A DNA stretch of 64,000 bases from Amblyomma americanum. Its lineage: Eukaryota > Arthropoda > Arachnida > Ixodida > Ixodidae. Of the stretch, positions 26,008 through 37,289 are shown in pieces. Both the position numbers and the translations under genes were made by a program. The notes below the pieces were generated by a model that saw only the letters and a list, made by a program, of their open reading frames with translations, made no database searches and was not told where the DNA came from. Position 1 is the stretch's first letter; each line of letters begins with the position of its first letter. The stretch is taken from positions 51,563,007 to 51,627,006 of the forward strand of contig NC_135505.1 of NCBI RefSeq assembly GCF_052857255.1. Reading direction: 5' to 3'.

Positions 26008-26153
26008 TTCACGGTCATGAGGATTCATAGCGCACAGAATACACAGGACACAACACAAGCGCTTGTGTTGTGTCCTGTGTATTCTGTGCGCTATGAATCC
26101 TCATGCTGATTACCCACTAGCCCGAACCCTGACCCTTCTAAATTCACGGTCAT
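26008..26153. mobile_element. 90-bp perfect palindrome between 11-bp direct repeats
   Basis: 26016-26105 is an exact inverted repeat with 45-nt arms and no spacer; the centre is AAGC|GCTT at 26060/26061. The 11-mer TTCACGGTCAT occurs at 26008-26018 and again at 26143-26153, which looks like a target-site duplication around palindrome plus a 37-bp tail. The tail contains CACTAGCCCGAACCCTGACC. Related sequences occur at 15078 and 37385, so this is a small non-autonomous foldback. Confidence 0.8.
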
Positions 26154-26370
26154 CTTCAGAGAGCGCAAAAAACTAATAAATAACAGAAGGAAACTTAAAA
26201 TTGCTCAATCGGACCTTTGCGGACAGTTCTACAGCTTTCTCGTTAGAGTTTTCAGCCTAATTTAGCAGCTTGCGAAACTAGTAATTGGTCTTTACTGCAT
26301 GCATTTTGTCGCGTCGTCTTAGAGTGGCTCGGCATATTTGTAAACCTTGGTCATACTTAGCAGGGGCGCC

Positions 26371-26372
<2 letters not shown>

Positions 26373-26459
<87 letters not shown>

Positions 26460-26460
26460 A
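26373..26460. repeat. compound (TA)n(GA)n microsatellite
   Basis: About 30 TA units followed by about 13 GA units. Confidence 0.95.
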
Positions 26461-29208
26461 AACTGGTAGAGGAAAGACCCTACTATATAAATAACGGAGT
26501 AGGCTAGCGCGTAAAACATGCATATAACTTGAAAAAGGATTTGGAATATGTGTGTGCCGAAAACAACCTGGTAATTTTTCTGGCACTGCTAGTAACTCAG
26601 CGCTGTTCTTGGTCTGTGAGTAGAAAATTTATATTCTGGTGTTTTCCAGAGGACTTTTTCTGCAGCTGACATGTGGATCACAACAGAGCCTCAGATTTCA
26701 GATCTCTACATTTCCTGGACGGAAATGCAAGTTCACAGCTTGAAGTAACTAACGTATCGTTGAAAACTAACCTATTTATTCATGAATACGCTTCTTGTGT
26801 AAGATATGTGCTGTAGGTATCTGATATGAGTACGCAAAGAAATATCAGTATGCCGATTAATTTTGTCTTTCCTTGTTATACGGCGAATGTTAGTGTCTCG
26901 ATCACAAAGCAACTGGTAAGTTTCCCGTCACCTTGAAAACATCAGAAAAAGCTTACATTAGCATTTAGGGATGACATGCTCTACTCTCGAGCTTGTATAG
27001 TCGCAGTGTTGTATATAATTCAGGCCTCGTTACATTTAACTGCGGCTCGACCTTGTAAACAAATGTTAAGCTGGGACATTTTCGACAGCGTAATGCAACA
27101 GGTGGCAGGTCAACATGTTAATTCAACTAAGACTTACATGTCACTGACATAATATTCAAAAGTAGCAGCCTGTAATTATCGTTGTATGAAAAAAAAACTT
27201 CATAACGATGATGTGAAGCATTGCAGTTTTATGCAAATATATCTACTGTGCAGTACCAAAATGACTGGTAATTATTTTACGGTTAAGGAACTATTGTGCA
27301 GTCTGCAACAAGGAAGCAGAGAACAATAGCAACATTGGACGGCAGTCTATAAATAGTTGATAGTTCTCATATTGTTTCAAAATATTTTACACCATGAATA
27401 TTCATAGTCATTGAAAATCACTCATAATATCACTGGTGTATAGAGAGCACCTCTCAGGAAGCCCCTTTAAGAGCATTGCTGTCTGTGACGTGACAAATAT
27501 GATTATTAGTATAAAATACTTTTAAAGGCCAGAAAATTTGATAGGCCAATTTCAATTGCGGCAAAAAACGCACGCTTTAATTGTCTGGTTGATTCTAGGA
27601 ATTTTTTTTAATCGCTGTACATAACTTGGATCAAATGAAGTTTTTGTTTCCTTCAAAGCTATTCATGAAAGAAAATACCCTACCATCATAACTAGTTCAA
27701 AGTGCTTTCTGTTCAAATATGTACTCCAAACGACATATAATACGCTGACCTAAAACTAAAACGGATAAAGAAGCATGATTTTGCGCACTTCAAGAAGATA
27801 CAACTAAATATCTCATACGAAGACGAAAGAAAAGTTACATCTAATATCAACTTTATACTTAACTTCGGAGACATTCTCCACCATGTTAACATTCGTAAGA
27901 ACTAAAAACATGTTGATTGTTGCAGTTATTTTATTTCTGCTTTCTGAACACTTGCTACATGAAAGAATTGCCGTGTGCACAATGAAAATGAAGCGAGGAG
28001 TCGTGTAAATGAAGCATACCACCGCCACAGGTTTCGAAGCGATCCAGAAGCTTAGCGTTGCTCATACGAGGCGTTAAAATATTTTGGCATGCCTTCGACT
28101 ATGCATATAGTTATCCATTTTCAGTGGGGGAAATGAAAATATTCTCATTGTATTGTGCGAACTGAAGCTTCGGCTTTATATCACAGTAGCATTTTAAGGT
28201 AGTTCCTTAAATACGGAATTTTCACAGCATACGTGGTGCATTCATGGCACTGTTAACAGCAGAACCAACAAGCTGTACAAGTTTTGCTGCTACCGCAAGA
28301 AGAGAATCACGGGTTGCTTGACGGCGGGACTTGTCTCTGATCCGTCAAGGCAACGGTTTGGTCCAAGGCCCTTTTCCTAAGTATCTCACCCTAGAAGAGC
28401 CGAGCACCTGACCGCAAGAAACCCTCGGTCAGCTTTTGTTGCTCATTGATTATCTAGTGGATAAGCTTGCATGTAGCGTTGTGCAGCGTATTAATCTTTT
28501 ATTTCTTTGCCAAACCAAACGCCCCCAAAATTTACCACCAAAAACACACTGTGCTCTAAATTTGAGAAGGTTGGGAAAAATAAATCATAAAACAGAACTA
28601 TAATAACTGAACGCTTTGACGGCAATGAGAAATATGGGTTAAAGTTTTCAATAGTTGTCCTAGTAAGTAATTTTTGGTTATTCATGCAGACACTTCGCAA
28701 AAACAAGTTGCGTAAAAAGGCATCGTTAAAGTGTGGGCGTATACAACAAGATTAGCATTCTGCAACTTATTTTTTCATGCGTATGAAGCTTTACGTAGTG
28801 GGCAATATCTAAACATCATTTAAAAATATTAACTATCCTTTATGCTGTGCTTCCATGAAGTTTGCGCTGTAATATTTTCTGATCCCTGAAATAAATGTAA
28901 ACGAATTTTGCACTGGTTGCTAGATAATTCATGCAGAAGGCAGCATTAAATATTTATCGTATTGCTTATCTCTTTTTCAGATATAAGTTTGCAAAGCGAA
29001 CAAAACAACTTTCCCTGGTGAAAAAAGTCATGCCGACCAGCTAAGCCTAAAATATTAAGAATGACCTTCCCGCTGCAGGCTGGGTAGCCACCGCTTCTTT
29101 TCTGTTTGGTACATGCTTAGTGACTGGCCTGCTGCTGGGCTTTCCATGGTAGATAGATAGGAAAAGAGCCTGTGCTTTCAAATCCCGTCATTGGAACTTT
29201 GAACAGGT
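26461..29208. other. AT-rich, no gene seen
   Basis: Long AT-rich tract with short frames only. A small hairpin CTGACCG...CGGTCAG lies near 28408-28432. No coding or TE signal recognised. Confidence 0.4.
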
Positions 29209-29441
29209 AATATCGCGGTCGAAAGAAACGCGAACGCGGCGCCTACAGGTTCCGCTCTTGGAATTTGGTTTCATTGCGCTTTTACCTGGGTGGTACGCAG
29301 AAGACGTTGGACTCGTCCTGAAGTGTATCATCAACGACTGTAGTGTTTTATGGCATCACTGAAGTAAAAGCGTGATGAAAAGAAATTCGAACAGGGGAAC
29401 GTGCAGGCGCTGCGTTGTTCGCGTTTCTTTCGACTGCTATA
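29209..29441. mobile_element. MITE-like element with about 80-bp terminal inverted repeats
   Basis: The left end (29211 onward, GGTCGAAAGAAACGCGAAC) and the complement of the right end (29360-29441, AGTCGAAAGAAACGCGAAC) match over about 80 bp, including GGCGCCTACAGGTTCC/AGCGCCTGCACGTTCC and GCGCTTTTAC/ACGCTTTTAC. The ends abut TA dinucleotides. No internal frame, so it is non-autonomous; a Tc1/mariner-type origin is a guess from the TA flanks. Confidence 0.7.
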
Positions 29442-29689
29442 GTACTTCTTAAGAATAGGCCACAAAGGGCTCTAAGCACTTGGCGTATTTCGGTGACTCG
29501 AGGATCAATGATCCATCAAAAAAGGGGGAAGGGGGGTAGCGAACCCAGCACCTCAGCATTTTGTCTTACGTCAACAACGTAACGAACGTGAATCATTTCA
29601 CTTTTTAAGAGAGGTTTAAGCCAGATTGCTAATTCTTGAAACTTCATGTCAAAGGAAGGTCAACAGAGTGTCTTACAGCGTCAACATAA

Positions 29690-29747
29690 CCCCCCCCCAC
29701 ACACACACACACACACGCACACACGCGCGCGTGGCGCGCGCGCGTGG
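29690..29747. repeat. C-run, (CA)n and (CG)n tract
   Basis: Nine-cytosine run, then alternating CA and CG dinucleotides ending in GCGCGCGCGTGGGG. The long alternating purine-pyrimidine stretch could adopt Z-DNA. Confidence 0.9.
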
Positions 29748-30471
29748 GGAACGCCGGACGGACCCCCTCCTTTCCGAAAACTGTCTGTTGCCCGCTAACG
29801 TTTCGGCTACAAGTGAAAGTCTGTGAACTGTCTTGCGATAATATGACGTAGAGGTACCACATGTCGCGGCTACAGAATGCACCAGCTGATAAGCTTCAAA
29901 GATAAAATAGCTAAAGGAACATTCCCCGGATTTGGGTACACAGTTTGCTGCGCTACTTGCAACAGCATTTACATTGGCTACTGAGAAAATTATATGAATT
30001 GACTACAGCACCCACGCGTCATGAAAAATGAAAGCGTCCGCACGAACGCTCTCGTTGGGCATGCGGTACATGACTGGCCGTTAGTCTGCGATCAGCCGAA
30101 GATAGGGGCAATAGAAAGATTTACATTATTACAGCTGCATCTGTATTCTCTTATCATAAAACGATACCTCATGCGTTGAATCAAATACGGCAGTCTTAGC
30201 AGTAAATGCACAAGCCCCCTGCGTCTATTATTCAAAACGTTATAAAACGAGCCACTGGTTGCTTTCTTAGTTCTGTCAAGACCACCCTGCTGAGAGCCGC
30301 AACGTTACTGTTCATTTTGTTTTAATTTGGCTGGCTGGCGTGTTTTTTCTCTTGTATACCACAGGCCTCGTAAAATATTCATTTTGTTGTAAACAAATTT
30401 GGCCAAAACCACACTCTAATTTCTTTGTGAACAAGAGATTAAGATAATTCCTCTTGAAAAAAAAAGGAATT

Positions 30472-30654
30472 ATGGACACCTTATTTTCAACGCACCAAAA
30501 CAATGACGTAAAAATACCAGACAAATCCAAGACGTCGACAAGCGACAAGTTTCGCAGTCCTACGAAATCCCCCACGAAAAAAATTGGATGGTGGAAGCGT
30601 TTGACCCGTCGTCTTTTTCAAGAACTGCAAGCGAACAGAACAAATTACGGCTAA
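30472..30654 (+). CDS. possible small basic protein or exon, unknown
   Basis: 60 codons from the ATG at 30472 to TAA. The product would be rich in Ser, Thr and Lys with an FRSPTKSPTKK stretch and a basic WWKRLTRRLFQEL helix-like end. I recognise no domain and see no splice or promoter support. The composition looks less random than neighbouring frames, which is the only reason to list it; it may be chance. Confidence 0.2.
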   Translation: MDTLFSTHQNNDVKIPDKSKTSTSDKFRSPTKSPTKKIGWWKRLTRRLFQELQANRTNYG

Positions 30655-31159
30655 AAATCGCGATTATTCAGCCAGAGAAAATATTTTCCTCATTTATATC
30701 TATGATTTGTTAGCGTGTGCCTGGGTTTTATTGACTTCTTCATTGATCTGTTCACTTCAATCCATTTGCCTCTAATGTCTTGTAGCTGTAGGCACTTGCA
30801 ATACTCACCGAATATTAAATATACTTTCCTTGCGCCCGTGGTGAGCCTAATAAAACCGGCAACACAGAACGCCGAAACATATTCCGCGCACATTACTTCT
30901 TGAATGGCTAGTACGAGCCGTTAGCCAACATCAACTGCGTGTTTGTTTTTTTACAGTGGTCCTAAAGGTCCCAAACCTGTTTTTTCCTGCATACTCCTAG
31001 TTCACGGTGCACCCGCTTTATAAACCGTAAGCTTGCCGTCGTATGTGGAAAGATCCACGGCACTTATTGCGCAGCCCTCTCCACAAAATGTTTACGGTGG
31101 ATATCAATTCTTAGTCGCTTTAGTTTTTCGCGTGTTATAAAGACAACGTATATTTCCTT

Positions 31160-31603
31160 CTAACAAGCAGTACTTCCTTTAGCAAGTGCTATCTCGACAT
31201 CAATAATATCAGTGATTCCTCTTCCGGCTTCATTGCCTTCCTCTTCGCTACTTGTCAAATATTGAGCCTGCCCGTCGACTCCCTCTTCTCTATCACCGTT
31301 TTCTGCTGTGTTGTTTTCAGAGTCTTTAGTTTGCTCATCGCACTCCTCTTCGCTGTCATCATTCTCCTCTTCACCACTTATGGTTTCTATAGTTGCCTCA
31401 TTGTCTTCCTCTTCACTGCTGGGAAAATCTGAATTAGAGTGATCAATGTCATCGGCTGGCTTGAATGAACCATTTCACAATTCAGAAATTAAGCTTAGTA
31501 CGGAGCGTATACGTTTTTTGAATGCAGAGTATTGCTTACGCTGAGTCTTGATTTTAACCATTTTGTCGGCATATGCTCCGAATCGCGACAAGGGTCCGGT
31601 CAC
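31160..31603 (-). pseudogene. acidic exon-like reading frame with one in-frame TGA
   Basis: On the minus strand TATTTTTTTACAG, a good splice acceptor, precedes base 31603. The frame is then open for 148 codons to TAG at 31160-31162 except for one TGA at 31475-31477. Before the TGA the sequence is basic (KIKTQRKQYSAFKKRIRS); after it the sequence is strongly acidic with echoing SSEEED, SGEEEND and SSEEEGNEA blocks. No starting ATG precedes the acceptor, so it would be an internal or terminal exon. I do not recognise the family. Alternatives are a decayed gene, a transposon accessory exon or, less likely, a readthrough or selenocysteine codon. Confidence 0.45.
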
Positions 31604-32064
31604 CTGTAAAAAAATACCTAAGCACTATGCACAAACATTCGTTTATGTATCTAAGCTAAATGAACCGCCATTTAAAGATGGTGTGGTATTAACGCTCTTT
31701 TCATGTTTATAAAGTGATGTAGCAGGAACAAGGTGTTATTTTGATTCAATAAATTAGTTACAAATCCGGACTTTATGTCTCCTTGTTCTTAATGTGTATG
31801 TAGAAACATGCAGTTTTTCTTCGGTCAGACCAGTTTTGTTTTGCCACATGCACCCAAGTTGCCTCTAAACGCAGTGGTTAGCATCACACCATAAAGTTTA
31901 TCTTTTATTAGGGAACGCTTAAAATATATAGCCTATTTTAGACTCTCAGAATATTTTTAATACTACTATTGTCTTTTGATTACAATGCACTTTCGACACG
32001 CCATGGAACCTGATGACATTGGTTCCTGTTAGCAACGACGCACATCTGCACTATAATCCTGCCT
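31604..32064. other. no gene seen
   Basis: AT-rich; could be intron upstream of the acidic frame, but no second exon is apparent. Confidence 0.3.
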
Positions 32065-32196
32065 GCTTGAGAGTGACAGAGAGACAACTTTATCGCCAAG
32101 GATTTGTAGATTGTGGGTGAGTTTACCTCAGTGTGGCGCCCCTACAGGGGTGATCTTCAAGACCCCAGGAAGCAAGCGCTACCTGCATTGTCTTCT

Positions 32197-32437
32197 GGGA
32201 GCCGCCGCGGTGCCTGAGTGGTTATGGCGCTCAGCTGCCGGCCCGAAAGACGCGGGTTCGACTCCTGCCACAGCGGTCGAATTTCGATGGAGGCGAAATT
32301 CTAGAGGCCCGTGTGCAGTGCGATATCAGTGCAGGTAAAGGAACCCCAGGTGGTCGAAATTTCCGGAGCCATCACTACGGCGTCCATCATAGCCTGAGTC
32401 GCTTTGGGACGTTAAATCCCCCATAAACCAAACAAAC
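32197..32437 (+). mobile_element. Ruka-type tRNA-derived SINE, complete
   Basis: The tRNA-like head has an A box (TGCCTGAGTGG, about 32212) and a B box (GGTTCGACTCC, about 32255), followed by the SINE body (GATGGAGGCGAAATT, GATATCAGTGCAGG, GGTGGTCGAAATTTCCGGAG, CACTACGGCGTCC) and the tail CCCCCATAAACCAAAC. It is flanked by the 12-bp duplication GCATTGTCTTCT (32185-32196 and 32438-32449), the signature of LINE-mediated insertion. It sits in the 3' part of the I-type LINE relic. Pol III boxes look intact. Confidence 0.9.
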
Positions 32438-32845
32438 GCATTGTCTTCTCCTCCTTCAGCAGCATTTGATTCCAGCTCTCTTCGGAGGGAGCTGGCAGCA
32501 GCTCAAAGAGTGGAGGCTTGACCTTATATCCCCATAATATATGATCTTCGTTTGCCAATTGCGGGCATTTTAGGCACGTGGGGTTGTACTCCCCTTTAGC
32601 AATAAAGGATGGCCTGTGAGAGCTCGGAATGAATTGCGTCTGGATCGTTGTTAGCATCTTGGCCGAAGCATTGCTAAGGTGCGCATACGGAGGCCAATAA
32701 ATCCGTCTTTTATCCTTATAATAGTTAGTTATGGCATGGTACGTGGTCAATGCTTCACCCCGGGGGTCCGAGTCGAAAGGTCTGATCTCCCGGTTCGTCA
32801 GGTCTGGGGCCATAAGATCTGCTTTTTCGTTACCCGCATTCTGTG

Positions 32846-33748
32846 TGTCACGGATCCCCGGGAAACACTCGGGCCAAAAAATGAACAAGGCGACAAGGGT
32901 ACCCACACAGACACAAAGTTATTACACCCTACATGGCACAAATACTAGCACACAAAATTAACTAAGAAACCTAACACAAAACACAGACCACCAATACACA
33001 CGACCCGGAAGCACTACTACCAGCGCCTACTACTATCGTTCTACTATTAGCGTTCGGCGTTGGTGCTCACGGTTCAGCGCTGATGCAGCGTTGCATGGGT
33101 CCAGTAGCCGGCGTCGAGGTGGCGTTCGAAGTGCTCAGGCCGGCGTCGCTGGCAGCTTCGTTGGTGCTGTCGTACGAGCTCCCAGACCAAGTGCCCTTTA
33201 AGGTGATGCTGGTGATGTCGCTGGCAGCGTCGTTGGTGGTGTCGTACGAGCTCCCGGTCCAAGTGCCCGTTGAGGTGATGCTGGTGATGTTGGCGTTGTT
33301 GGCACCACCCGGAGAGGCGGCAACAGCGCTGGAGGCACCCCTGGCCGTAGCGGGTCATTGCGTCATACGTTGACTCTTCTGAACAAGCTCAGAAACGGCA
33401 AGAAGTCCACGGTACGACGCCGTAGACCCTGTGATCGCCGGATAAGTAGCCGACGTTGCCCTCTTACATCGGAGGTGTTCATGGCGCGCCGGAACAACCG
33501 CTTCTCAGCTCTTCCCCCGTGCCTCGCTCTCACTCGCGCATTTATAACCTGGGCGTTGGTACACGTCAACCTTGTCGTCGTCCTCTTCTTTTTCTCTACT
33601 CCACCAATCATCTCTCAAACCTCACCAAATACTTTTTCATCTTTTTTATTCCTCGGCTAATACACGTCATCTTTATCGCCATCCTCATCGTCTTCTTCAA
33701 ACCTCTTTCGTTCATACTTCTATTTCAAACTCCCTATGATATGTGACA
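32846..33748 (-). mobile_element. solo LTR of the Gmr1-like gypsy family
   Basis: 903 bp starting TGTCAC and ending GTGACA, the same 6-bp terminal inverted repeat as the LTRs at 38135-46192. Internal blocks match those LTRs in minus orientation. Flanks are CTGTG and CCGTG, a 5-bp duplication with one mismatch. No internal retrotransposon sequence adjoins, so it is a solo LTR left by recombination. It is visibly more diverged than the composite's LTRs. Confidence 0.8.
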
Positions 33749-34400
33749 CCGTGTATGAACTGGGACTCATATTAACCGTATTAAATTTTGTAGAGTTCAA
33801 CCCAGCAATATGCGGGCTGTCATACTGCCTACCGCGCCTTTGCAGAAATTCTTAATGGCCCGCTTGGAGTCACTTAAGACGGTGTCCGTCGATGGATTCA
33901 TGATGGCTAGCGCCATGATCGGCTTCTACAATTGAGGCTGCTTCAACCACAGCCGTGTTAATTATTCTTTCATCACCGGCTACTGCATACACTGTTAATT
34001 TGTGGTAGGTTTCCATAGCCGCATCGAAATATACTGCATGGGGGTTGCAGTCTTACTCGACTTTCAACGGATCAGCTCTCGCTGTTCATCTCCCATCGTG
34101 TTTGAAACGAAGCAAGTTCTTATGTAATGGTTTGACGATTAATTTTTCACGGAAGACGTCCGTGAGTGGTCTTTGGCCTTCAGATTCCATTAGAGGATTT
34201 ATTGAGTTTGTTTAGTATGTGTCTCGCAGCCGCAGTTTGAGATAGCCTTTCAATCTGTGATGTCTTGTGGACCTCAGTTAGTTCATCTATCTAGGGCATC
34301 ATAGACGCCTAGCCCAAGAAGCCTTTCATTGCTGAAAATTTTGGCAGTGCAAGAGCAGCTTCCTGCCTGTGTTTCCGCTGTCGGCACCTTAGCAATCTTG

Positions 34401-36351
34401 ATAAAAAACATCAGAAATGCCACTAACGATTACGATGCTCCCTAAAGCGAAATTTGAGCGCAGCTATTAAGGGTTTTGTTTTTAGATCGGCGCCTTTTGC
34501 CATAAAGACACTTTACAGCGCCGTATCATGGGGGCCGCCATCTTTGATCACGTGACCACGCCGCCATTACACGCCTCCTGACTGCTCGGCGCGCGCCTCT
34601 TCGCAACGGCTGCTGCGTCTGATGGTTCGGTTCTGACAATCAGTGTTTCGGCTCATACCTAAGACACGAAGGACATGTGAGAACCCTAATTTAATCACTT
34701 GGTGCATGAAAACGTGATCGGGATTCATGTCGCCGAGAGCCACTCTGCTCTCCTCCTCTTAGAACAAACGAATGGGTCGCCTGAATGCTTGCATTTGCTT
34801 CCCCTGAAGGCTTTGCTGAATTCTTTTTATTGCTATTACCTAAAACGGCAAAGTTTAGTACTCGTGCGGTAGCACAGATTATTGTCGTATTGTGTACATG
34901 CATGTGGAAACCGCTCTAAAACGCTCACATGCACATCGTACGCATTTGTTTACAACCTGTTCATAGTGCTTAGGAAACCTAAAATATTTTCTTCTGGTTT
35001 GTTAAACACAGAAAGGCAACAAAAATAAATACGTACACTGATTTTAGTTGTCGTAGCAGTAGCACTATGCATCCAGAAGCCTTCAAGAGCTGGTGCGCAA
35101 TCGTTTCGAAGGATTCCGCAATAGAATTGCTATAACGCAGGCATGGCTACGCGTTGATGCTATAAAACGTTCACAGCTATGTCCGCTCGCCCAGCACAGC
35201 AGCCTTAACGCAAATGTTCTATATCGAATACGGTCCACGAAAACCGCGTTACTTGGAGGGAAGTTCACGCCCAGCCCTCTCGGGAAGAAATTTCGAAAAT
35301 TGATAAATTGTAAGACGCTGTTGTGGAAATAATGAAGGTATTGGTACACTATTCTCATATGTATAATAACATTTTTTTAAGTGTTTCCATCGATCTCATC
35401 GAGCAGCTAAGACTGCTCTAGAGCAAAACTGGGGAATGGTTTTGATGAAATCAAAAACGTGAATAGAAAAAATGTACAAGACTGCCGTCGGGTGATCTGC
35501 GATACATTAGTTGTTTTAGTGAAATCTCATTATATGAAGAAACTGCACTCATAAATGGTTTCCCGCTCAAACATGGTTTTGTCCAAAATTGCTGGGTATA
35601 GTAATACACGCACTGACGGTAAGCGTTGCCCGTTCTCATGGCTGTGCACTGCACAATCTACAGTAGTAGTATGTAGGAGCCTAAGTCGTCCTTCCTTTCA
35701 TTTCCTAATTCGGGCCCAGGCGCCAGTGATACTAATGCCCGCACACCTCAACTTAGGAGCAATGGGGTCCAGCGCTACACACATGGACGCAACTGCTAAG
35801 CAACTCGAGGTGACAGTTTCCGTAGAAGAACAGCTTGTTTATGCGACTAAGTTGACACTTACCCTCGCAGAATTTCAAAAATCGAAACCTCACTTTCTGT
35901 ATTTGCTACCTTGCGCTGCCGAACGTGACTTTTGCGCTCGCCCGTTCGCTAATTGCGCATGGCAAACGGGTGCGAATAAGGGCAGTATGTCATTGCGCAG
36001 CTCGCAAACATTCACATCTCGCACCTTTAACTCTCTGTCGAAAATGTTGCGATCGACAGTAAAGCACGTATTTCCTCTGCCTTTCCACATCTTCGTACAA
36101 ACAACACAATCGAGAGCCACTGGCGGTATTTCCACTGCTGCGTCGAGGCGTACACACGGCGGCTTACGAGGCCCGTAATGGCGACGTGTTCTCAGCGTGA
36201 TGTGGCGCCATCTGGTATGAAACGGAAGAACTGTGCGCTGTAAACGGTCCATGATGAGCGGAAGTGCGGTGCTACAGATGGCGCTGGAGAAAGTGTGGTC
36301 CAAGTGCGGCACCACAGATGGCTCTACTATAGGTGGGAAAGCATCAATAGG
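34401..36351. other. no gene recognised; CpG-rich promoter-like patch
   Basis: 34545-34620 is CpG-rich with GCCGCCATCTT (YY1-like), CACGTG and GCCGCCATT words, reminiscent of a core promoter. Two overlapping long frames at 35555-36178 (+) and 35890-36315 (-) have no recognisable domain. Copies of the word CAGATGGC/GCCATCTG recur at 36210-36320. Nothing firmer can be said. Confidence 0.3.
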
Positions 36352-37135
36352 GACCTGTCTACACGAGCTCGATAAAGTCGAGGAGAGTTTGCTTGTCGGG
36401 TAAAAAACCAGTTGCCGGGCTCGTGTAGACGCTTGCGGGTCGAGTAAAGCGGCAGAGCGAGTTGAGTTAACTTGCCAGCAGGGGGTAGGTTAACTCGCCT
36501 TACCCGCCTTTCCAAGAGCCATGTATACGGAGTCGGGTCAGGGAGTCGGGTAACGGGAAACACTGCGAAAGATTTCGGTCATGTGATCAGTCGACCAAAA
36601 TGGCAGCCACCGTCAGTCCCCGCGCTGTTTCCACCCGATCTTCTTGATCCGACAGGGAAGTGGAGTGTTTTCTGGGACTAATTACTGAAAAAAAGTGATC
36701 GAGGCACTGGACAGCAGCCGGCAGCGCAACCAAGAGTTATTCAAAGACCTGCAGGCCAAAATGGCCAAACTCGGCTACCTATGGACATGGCAGCAGTTGC
36801 GGAACTGCTGGAAGAATTTGAAGAAACAATTCACGGCTGATAGTATAAAGAGTCCTTCATGGGAATTACGACACCCTCATAGACTGATGCGACGTTGCAT
36901 CCAAAATCTGTCTCGTGTGGCAGGAACGGCTGGAGCAAGAGAGAAGCGGAGCTGCACCGTCGGCTTGGAAGCGATATGACCACATGAGCGCGCTGCTCAG
37001 CCACAGGCCGATGACGCAGGCTCGCGAGTACGGCGTGGACTCGCAAGATGTCCCACGAGACTACGGTGACAACTCACAGCTAGCCAAGTATACAACTAAA
37101 TGTGTTTTCTCGCTCGCTTCCTTTTATGTGATCTA
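36352..37135 (+). pseudogene. Myb/SANT-like DNA-binding domain relic, possible DNA transposon end
   Basis: GKWSVFWD near 36655, then after a stop and a frame change in an A run EALDSSRQRNQELFKDLQAK, WQQLRNCWKNLKKQF and later WKRYDHMSALLSHRP reproduce the trihelix Myb/SANT-like pattern (start Trp, RN-K-NLKK centre, W-YD-L end). Such domains occur in host transcription factors and in PIF/Harbinger accessory proteins. Upstream, GTCTACACGAGC (36359) and its complement (36419) form a short inverted pair, and CGGGTAA/TTACCCG and AGTTAACT words repeat up to 36560, like subterminal transposon repeats. The frame is broken, so a relic. Harbinger membership is a guess. Confidence 0.5.
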
Positions 37136-37289
37136 GCAGGTCAGCAGCGCCGAAGTCGGCGACTCGGTGCTGCGTTGTTTTGATGAGCGCTGGGCTGAAG
37201 GCCGCAACATTGAGCGGTTAACGCAGTTTCAACCAGCTTTCGCATTTCTGATAGCGTGATCTTTTACAACCCCCTGCATTAACATGAAA

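Larger units (their letters stand above)
32065..34400 (-). pseudogene. I-type LINE relic with RNase H, split by a SINE and an LTR
   Basis: Minus-strand 3' half of a LINE whose ORF2 ends in RNase H and a zinc-knuckle region. Right of 33748 the frames give a post-RT segment (LTEVHKTSQIERLSQTAAARH) and the RNase H core (ALAIMNP, DTVLSDSKRAIKNF). The segment left of 32846 resumes at NAGNEKADL, continues through YHAITNYYKDKRRIYWPP and NASAKML, and ends with CLKC...H...W (a knuckle-like DHILWG motif). The LTR interruption at 32846-33748 falls between VPVHT and NAGNE, exactly where an RNase H loop would continue. The 3' end near 32070 has GATAAAGTTGTCTCTCTGTC. Numerous stops mean it is dead. Confidence 0.75.

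Noticed and set aside
26278..26586. Frames encoding (YI)n and (SL)n tracts
   Set aside because: Translations of the (TA)n(GA)n microsatellite.
32197..32270. A genuine tRNA gene
   Set aside because: A and B boxes are present, but the body, tail and 12-bp target duplication show it is a SINE.
32679..32961. Plus-strand frames of 76-89 codons
   Set aside because: Antisense shadows of the I-type LINE and solo LTR.
35555..36315. Overlapping 207-codon (+) and 141-codon (-) frames
   Set aside because: Neither shows a recognisable domain or biased codon pattern; both strands open together suggests a GC effect.
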